Of a DNA stretch of 11,120 nt, positions 8,101-11,120 are shown one piece after another. How positions within the stretch are numbered: the first letter of the stretch is position 1; each line of letters begins with the position of its first letter. A model generated the notes under the pieces. It saw only the letters and a list, made by a program, of their open reading frames with translations. It had not been told where the DNA came from and did not search any database. Both the position numbers and the translations under genes were made by a program. Source of the DNA: CAZPZZ01 sp964591245 (GTDB taxonomy: Bacteria > Acidobacteriota > Vicinamibacteria > Vicinamibacterales > UBA8438); assembly GCA_964591245.1 (NCBI GenBank), contig CAZPZZ010000136.1:1-11120 (forward strand), in the 5' to 3' direction.

Positions 8101-9178
8101 ACTGGCCGGTCCGCCATGACGGTGCCGGTGACGTTTCCCGCCATAACGCGTGTAAGCTCTCGAGTTCAGTCGTGTCGCCAAGGGGCGTGCCTGTGCCATG
8201 GCATTCAATGAGATCGATGTCCTCAGGTACCCACGCGGCCTGGTCATAGGCCGCTCGCATCGCCCGGAGCTGTCCTTCTGAATCGGCAGCCAGGAGGCTG
8301 CCGGCGACGTCGTTGGACAGGCCGATGCCACGGATCACCCCGTAAATGTGATCGCCGTCACGGTGCGCGTCTTGGAGGCGCTTGAGCACGACGATGCCAG
8401 CGCCTTCGCCCACCACGAGACCGTCGGCGTCGGCGCCGAAGGGGCGGCAGACCCCTGTGGGTGACAATGCACGCAACTGGCAGAACCCCATTTGCGTATA
8501 GAGGCTGTCTGGTCTGGAGACGCCGCCGGCGAGCATGGCGTCGGTGGTTCCCGCATTCAGGGTATCGCAGGCGAGTTTGACGGCGACAAGGCTCGATGCG
8601 CAGGCCGCGTCGAGGGTGCAACTGCCGCCGCCCAGTTCTAGGGCCTCCGCCAGGAGACTGGCTGGTCGTGCCGTCACCTGTGCGTTGAGTGGAGACGGGA
8701 GGCGCGCGGGCCGAAGGATCGGTGTACCGGCCCCCAACAAGGTGTCCTCGAAGAGGCGCCCCTGTATTGCGCTGGTGATGGCAGTGGCCCCGTCGGTCGG
8801 TAGGGCAATCGCTGCGAGTGTGATCCCTATACGTCGGCGATCCAGGCGCTCGATGGAGGCATCTCCGAGTGCTTGACGGCCGACGTGCAGGACCATCTGG
8901 TAGAGCGGGTCCAACCCGCGCAACGTGGTGGCGTCAAGGTTGAGACCGGTTGGGTCCAGTGTGAAGTCTTCGACCAAGCAGGCGCGCGTCGAGTAGACCT
9001 TGTCGGGAGCGAGCCGTGGGTCATACGCGTCACGTGGGTTGACGACCCATCGGTCCGGTGGCACGTCCCGAGACGCATCGTGCCGAGCCAGGATATGTCG
9101 CTGGAAGGTCGCGAGGTCTGGTGCTTGCGGAAATAGACCGCCAAGCCCGACCACGGCGATCGGGGCGAAGCCGGTCAT
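2126..9178 (-). CDS. pfaC: PfaC/Pfa3-type PUFA or secondary-lipid synthase subunit: KS-CLF-AT-DH-DH
   Basis: This 2350-residue subunit extends and dehydrates acyl chains held on ACPs of the partner subunit. Domains in order: (1) ketosynthase, about 1-460, with Cys193 in DAACASS, His327 in CHGTGT and His371 in KSNIGH; (2) chain-length-factor-like ketosynthase, about 488-945, where Cys is replaced by Glu688 (SAEEASG) although His819 and His861 remain; (3) acyltransferase, about 1060-1415, with FPGSG at 1069-1073, nucleophile Ser1165 in GYSLGES, probable His1282, and FVETGPQ at 1354-1360; (4) Pro-rich linker, about 1420-1485; (5) two FabA-type dehydratases built of four hot-dog units. Units 2 and 4 carry His1832 (CHFVDDRVMPG) and His2246 (AHFYQDPVCPG); units 1 and 3 lack the His and keep Glu1632 and Glu2062. 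No ACP or enoyl reductase is present. The layout matches myxobacterial Pfa3 except that no C-terminal acylglycerol-phosphate acyltransferase follows. The ATG at 9178 overlaps the upstream stop; oleA begins 16 bases after its end. The family is certain; the product is not readable from sequence. Confidence 0.96.
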   Translation of the reverse strand: MTGFAPIAVVGLGGLFPQAPDLATFQRHILARHDASRDVPPDRWVVNPRDAYDPRLAPDKVYSTRACLVEDFTLDPTGLNLDATTLRGLDPLYQMVLHVGRQALGDASIERLDRRRIGITLAAIALPTDGATAITSAIQGRLFEDTLLGAGTPILRPARLPSPLNAQVTARPASLLAEALELGGGSCTLDAACASSLVAVKLACDTLNAGTTDAMLAGGVSRPDSLYTQMGFCQLRALSPTGVCRPFGADADGLVVGEGAGIVVLKRLQDAHRDGDHIYGVIRGIGLSNDVAGSLLAADSEGQLRAMRAAYDQAAWVPEDIDLIECHGTGTPLGDTTELESLHALWRETSPAPSWRTGQCAVGSVKSNIGHLLTAAGAAGLIKVLLAMRDRSIPPSANVDEGRTNPALTASPDEKDRPTPFRLPTAATAWNRRDQATPRRAAVSGFGFGGINAHLLLEEATAETTPHLKTNAIEGTLRTRTAEIDDPPPPIAIVGMDIHAGRLNSLHAFQEAVLRGDSATGPFPDTRWTSRPDEARNVWGDSPPDGAYIDSASVEVGAVRLPPNEIPETLPQQWLMLQSVTRALTDAGTSRPEHARQTGVIIGMGLDLNTTNFHHRWALLTLARQWAASLDLQLADHQFEEWVASLREESGPALTPGRVLGSLGNIIASRIAREFGFGGASFAISAEEASGIRALDVGLSALRQHELDRVVVGAVDLPGDLRSMLARDVARPYSSRGAVRPFDVAADGTLVGEGAVSLVLKRLTDAVAAGDRVYASIRGLGLAGGNHACPSVNVYVDALERAYTEAKLNPRHVSYVETHGSGHPDEDSAETHALTRFFDTGGDTNATMSCALGSVKPTIGHMGAAAGLTSVLKTALCLYQEIIPPLSGFREPSDPTAWTTTPFYMPLRPAAWLHDRANGPRVAGVSVMTCDGGSGHVVMQGVDRHDVIHAAERRQPLGSRAQAVFGLSAQTTHDLLSRLEALRALTGTVPADTNLESLARRAYADGLSTFTRNHVGLALHTTDLPGLQQALNFAERHLRTNPVIPINGRHGVFYAPAPLGPQGDVAFVFPGSGNHYVGMGTGIGVEWPCVLRNLNTDTAHLHSQFLPQLVAPRRHDWQEGWQEHSERALNEDFLAMLLGQVSHGVVMSDLLRQLGVAPSAAIGYSLGESTALFAMRAWPERDEMYRRMRRSPLFQHELVGRCDAARRAWQLDEHEAVDWRSVVINRPANVVREVIAGIDRAYLQIVNTTNECVVGGQRQAVDTVIARLACEAIDLAGASTVHCTVARSVEEDYRQLHLLDTKPPDGIRFYSAAQQQSYAVNPASAADAILAQAVSGIDFAQTIEQAYADGVRIFVETGPQASCSRMIGKILDGRPHLAQSACVQGEDDTTTVLRLMAALYAEGVLADLGPLYGSPTAACGPHVPLQTETAQRQTPEILIPTGRRAPQPQLPAVQPTPPIRATAVAPPPHRSAPAIGQSSPGTSLAEAVANAASAGAHAHSAFLHYSETAMSGMGRTLAFQARLLGALGVQHVPNAPGIATSPSPDVAYDRDQCLEFAVGSAESVLGPEFAALDRYPVRVRLPDEPLMLVDRILSVDGVKGSMTRGRVVTEHDVRLDAWYLDAARAPVCITVEAGQADLFLCSYLGIDLVVQGTRAYRLLDATVTFHGGLPKPGEVIRYEIHIDRFVRQGDTYLFFFRFEGTLAGRPVLTMEKGCAGFFTEEETQASGGILLSADEQAPRTGRRPDDWQALVAMAEESYDALQVTALRNGDLTGCFGPLFENLGLQEPVRLPGGRMHLVDRVVQISPAGGRFGIGMIRAEADIRGDEWFLTCHFVDDRVMPGTLMYECCLHTLRVFLIRMGWIAEAHEVAYEPLPGTASILRCRGPVTAETQVVSYEVHIKELGYEPAPYAVADALIYADGHRIVQFRDMSVRMTGTTRERIEARWQEARAVERDPTVTPIGTPPVPEDRRPALYENERILAFAIGNPSEAFGAPYRVFDHDRRIARLPGPPFKFLDRITAIHAEAWNLAPDGWIEAQYDVPHDAWYFRANRQASMPFAVILEIALQPCGWLAAYLGSALRSDEDLSFRNLGGTATLYEEIFPTAGTLTVRVRITKVAAAGGMIVQSFDMQVWQAGRITYGGNTQFGFFSAPALAQQVGIRDASERRYTPGADEIGRGRGFALETVVPITPDDPNHTASSAQANLPARALRMVDEIELFVPDGGEAGLGFIRGIKHVDPQDWFFAAHFYQDPVCPGSLGLESFLQLLKLAALDRWGDKVGHTHRFEPIALGREHTWIYRGQIIPDNQRVEVDVVVTEVQESPTPTIFGQGFLSVDGIPIYEIHDFGIRLVP
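9175..9178 (-). promoter_or_regulatory. ATGA start/stop overlap between pfaA and pfaC
   Basis: On the minus strand ATGA holds the pfaC start (9178-9176) and the stop of the upstream subunit (9177-9175). There is no strong Shine-Dalgarno in the 20 bases before it, so translation of pfaC is probably coupled to that of its partner, which would help keep the two megasynthase subunits in balance. Confidence 0.85.
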
Positions 9179-11120
9179 CGAACGTCGGTGCTTCGAGAAC
9201 CACCCGACTGTGCGACCAGCGGCCGGAAGGCGTCACGTAGAGAGGGGTCGACGGTCCACTCGTAGCCCTCCATTCGCGCGAGTACCGCTCCGTTCGCATC
9301 GAGGAAGGTAATATCACCGGTGACCTGATGGGCAGTCTGTTGCCGCACCTCAAGTGCGGCGGTGACTCCGTCGGTCGGGAAAGTAGCAGTATATTGCTGG
9401 TACCGCGCCCCGAAGGTTGGCAATGATGGACAGCCGAGGGCTTTCTGGCACCAGAGGATGCCCATCTGCAGCCCAGTATCGACGATGAGCGGATCGCCCA
9501 ACCATGTCGAGCGGAGCGGGTCGTCCATCCAGTCCCTTGGTGCCGGAGCTGATCTGAGGTGGGCGACGAGTCCTCCCGATGAGTATCCGGCGATGCGCTC
9601 CAGTCCATGGAAGTGTGGGCCATGGAAGAGTACTTCACGGTACGCGGCGTCCGCGGTGTAGCCGTAGCTTTCTTCGGCGAGGAGAGGCGGCTGTGTGTAA
9701 TCTGGCGCCGCGGGGAAGCGTGATTGCAGAATGGCGCGGGCGCGTGCATGAGCCGTCTCCGCATCGTCGGGGCCGCTGCGGAGTTCGACGTCCACATCGA
9801 AGGCTTCCCCGCGTCGCTGGATCTTTGAGACCACGACCCGAAGGTCACGTGGGCCGTTGCTGAGGATCACGCCCTTGAGCACTCGAAATTCTGTGAATCC
9901 GCCCAGCAGTAATCCGGGGTTGTCGTGCAACGCTCCGTGGCCAAGCCATTCTTGGATGACGGCAATTGGCAGGACTGGATACCCACCAATGACGTGGGAA
10001 TTCAGGAATGCGTGCCGGTCGATGTCAAGCCGACGCTCGAATACCGGGGCCAGCGCGGGGTCGGTGGTTGGTGGCGACTTGCGGTCGTGGGATACCGGGA
10101 CTCCCTGAACCGCCGGTAGCATGTCACCGATGACGACCTCGGTGGCGGTGGAATCGCCATTCGCCAGCTCCTCGAGGAGGCTACGCGCCCCGGCCCCCAG
10201 GGAGATGACGCCGACACCGGAGCGGGCGAATTCTCGCTTGAGAGTGGGGCTCACCATGCCACCGTCCCAGGGGCCCCAGTCGATCGCGACAACCCGGCAG
10301 GATGGGCGCGTCGCGGCCTCGCGTTGGGCGACCTTGTTGAGGACTTCGTTGGCCATGGCATAGTCGACCTGTCCCTGTCGGCCGAAACGTCCACTGACCG
10401 AGGAGAAGAGGGCCAGGAAGGCCAGGTCGTCCGGTGACACCGCGTCGAGGAGATGCCGGAGGCCCATGACCTTCGTATCGAAGACGCGTGCGAATTGCTC
10501 GGTTGTCTTGTCGTCGATCCATCGGTCCTCAAGTACCCCCGCGGCATGGATCAGTCCGCGAATGGGCCCCAGGTTGCGACGGATGTCACCGAGGGTAGTG
10601 GCGAGGGCGGCACCGTCACGCACATCCACTGAGCGATACACGACCTGGGAGCCAGCCTGCTCGATGCGCGTCATCGTTGCTGCGATTTCTCGATTCGCGA
10701 TGTGGTGCCGGTACAGCGTTTCAAGGTCAGTTGGGGTTGGCGTCTCCCGATCCTGAAACGCGTGGTCGAGCAAGGCACGCTTGATATCGGCGTCTTCGGT
10801 CACGCCGGTTAACCATGCTGGTTCCGGCGTCGGTTCGGGGGAGCGTCCGAGCAGGACGAGGGTCGGTTGATTCTCAGTCGCGAGAGCGCATGCGACCTCA
10901 GCGGTGACGCCACGTGCGCCGCCGGAGAGCACGACCACGTCGCCCGTTCGACAGGGGGATGGTCCAGGCACGGTCGCGGCCGAAATGAGCTCGAGACCGT
11001 GGCGATGCGTTCCATCCAGGCCGATTTCGATCGGGCCGTCTGCGGCCAACTCCGCCACAATGGCAGCGGCGGCCTGCTCGGAGTCGGTCCAGGCGCCGGA
11101 CACGTCCAGGGCTTTGCAGC
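9175..11120 (-). CDS. pfaA: PfaA/Pfa2-type PUFA or secondary-lipid synthase subunit, C-terminal KR-DH part
   Basis: This is the C-terminal part (647 residues) of a larger protein whose frame is open at the right edge. Numbering from the first full codon (Cys at 11118), residues about 1-55 lead into a ketoreductase with the NADPH motif LSGGARG at 64-70, LED at 196-198, and catalytic Lys216, Ser240, Tyr253 and Asn257 (YAMAN). The LED motif, in the place of the LDD motif, fits a B-type KR forming 3R-hydroxyacyl chains. From about 355 to 625 follows a PKS-type double hot-dog dehydratase with His375 in the HxxxGxxxxP pattern (HVIGGYPVLP) and Asp547 in DTGLQ, so it looks active. KR then PKS-type DH is the usual C-terminus of PfaA/Pfa2; the KS, malonyl transferase and tandem ACPs normally in front of it would lie beyond the edge. 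A GTG at 11103 could be read as a start, but the homology runs on upstream of it, so this is a fragment. A PKS module is a weaker alternative, as the next gene is clearly PfaC-like. Confidence 0.93.
   Translation of the reverse strand, partial: CKALDVSGAWTDSEQAAAAIVAELAADGPIEIGLDGTHRHGLELISAATVPGPSPCRTGDVVVLSGGARGVTAEVACALATENQPTLVLLGRSPEPTPEPAWLTGVTEDADIKRALLDHAFQDRETPTPTDLETLYRHHIANREIAATMTRIEQAGSQVVYRSVDVRDGAALATTLGDIRRNLGPIRGLIHAAGVLEDRWIDDKTTEQFARVFDTKVMGLRHLLDAVSPDDLAFLALFSSVSGRFGRQGQVDYAMANEVLNKVAQREAATRPSCRVVAIDWGPWDGGMVSPTLKREFARSGVGVISLGAGARSLLEELANGDSTATEVVIGDMLPAVQGVPVSHDRKSPPTTDPALAPVFERRLDIDRHAFLNSHVIGGYPVLPIAVIQEWLGHGALHDNPGLLLGGFTEFRVLKGVILSNGPRDLRVVVSKIQRRGEAFDVDVELRSGPDDAETAHARARAILQSRFPAAPDYTQPPLLAEESYGYTADAAYREVLFHGPHFHGLERIAGYSSGGLVAHLRSAPAPRDWMDDPLRSTWLGDPLIVDTGLQMGILWCQKALGCPSLPTFGARYQQYTATFPTDGVTAALEVRQQTAHQVTGDITFLDANGAVLARMEGYEWTVDPSLRDAFRPLVAQSGGSRSTDVR

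Noticed and set aside
8501..8509. Asp-Ser-Leu at PfaC residues 224-226, as in an ACP phosphopantetheine site.
   Set aside because: It lies inside the first ketosynthase between the Cys and His motifs. No ACP-like helix pattern surrounds it, and no other DSL motif was seen in either megasynthase protein.
9175..11103. A complete 642-residue KR-DH protein starting at GTG 11103.
   Set aside because: The frame stays open to the window edge and the KR leader appears to run on upstream; KR-DH is the normal C-terminal end of PfaA, so this is a fragment.

Overview
The window holds five tightly packed genes, all on the minus strand and probably one operon. In the direction of transcription (right to left) they are: the 3' part of a PfaA/Pfa2-type polyunsaturated fatty acid (PUFA) or secondary-lipid synthase subunit (9175-11120), a 2350-residue PfaC/Pfa3-type subunit (2126-9178), oleA (1229-2109, interrupted by a 100-N assembly gap), oleB (286-1221) and the 5' end of oleC (1-289). 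Two junctions are ATGA overlaps and the other two have spacers of 16 and 7 bases. No promoter, terminator, RNA gene, CRISPR array, insertion sequence or notable repeat was seen, and no stretch above 300 bases lacks a gene.

The right part (2126-11120) is an iterative lipid megasynthase. The visible end of PfaA has a ketoreductase and a PKS-type dehydratase. PfaC has an active ketosynthase, a chain-length-factor-like ketosynthase without the active Cys, an acyltransferase, a Pro-rich linker, and four hot-dog units that pair into two FabA-type dehydratases. The first ketosynthase, loading AT and ACP repeats of PfaA, and the enoyl reductase and phosphopantetheinyl transferase, are not in view and may lie beyond the right edge or elsewhere.

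The left part (1-2109) encodes three of the four enzymes of long-chain olefin synthesis. OleA condenses two acyl-CoAs head to head to a beta-keto acid, OleC makes a beta-lactone from the beta-hydroxy acid, and OleB decarboxylates the lactone to a cis-olefin. OleD, the reductase, is expected beyond the left edge.

Together the layout suggests a dedicated pathway in which the synthase builds a polyunsaturated acyl chain and OleA joins two chains into a polyene hydrocarbon. Shewanella is known to make a C31 nonaene from separately encoded pfa and ole genes; here both sets sit in one transcription unit. The linkage is seen directly; the product and the hand-off are inference.

The organism is a GC-rich bacterium. 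The KS-CLF-AT-DH-DH arrangement recalls the myxobacterial Pfa3 type rather than the marine gammaproteobacterial PfaB/PfaC split, but the phylum cannot be fixed from this window. The run of exactly 100 Ns points to a scaffolded draft or metagenome assembly.
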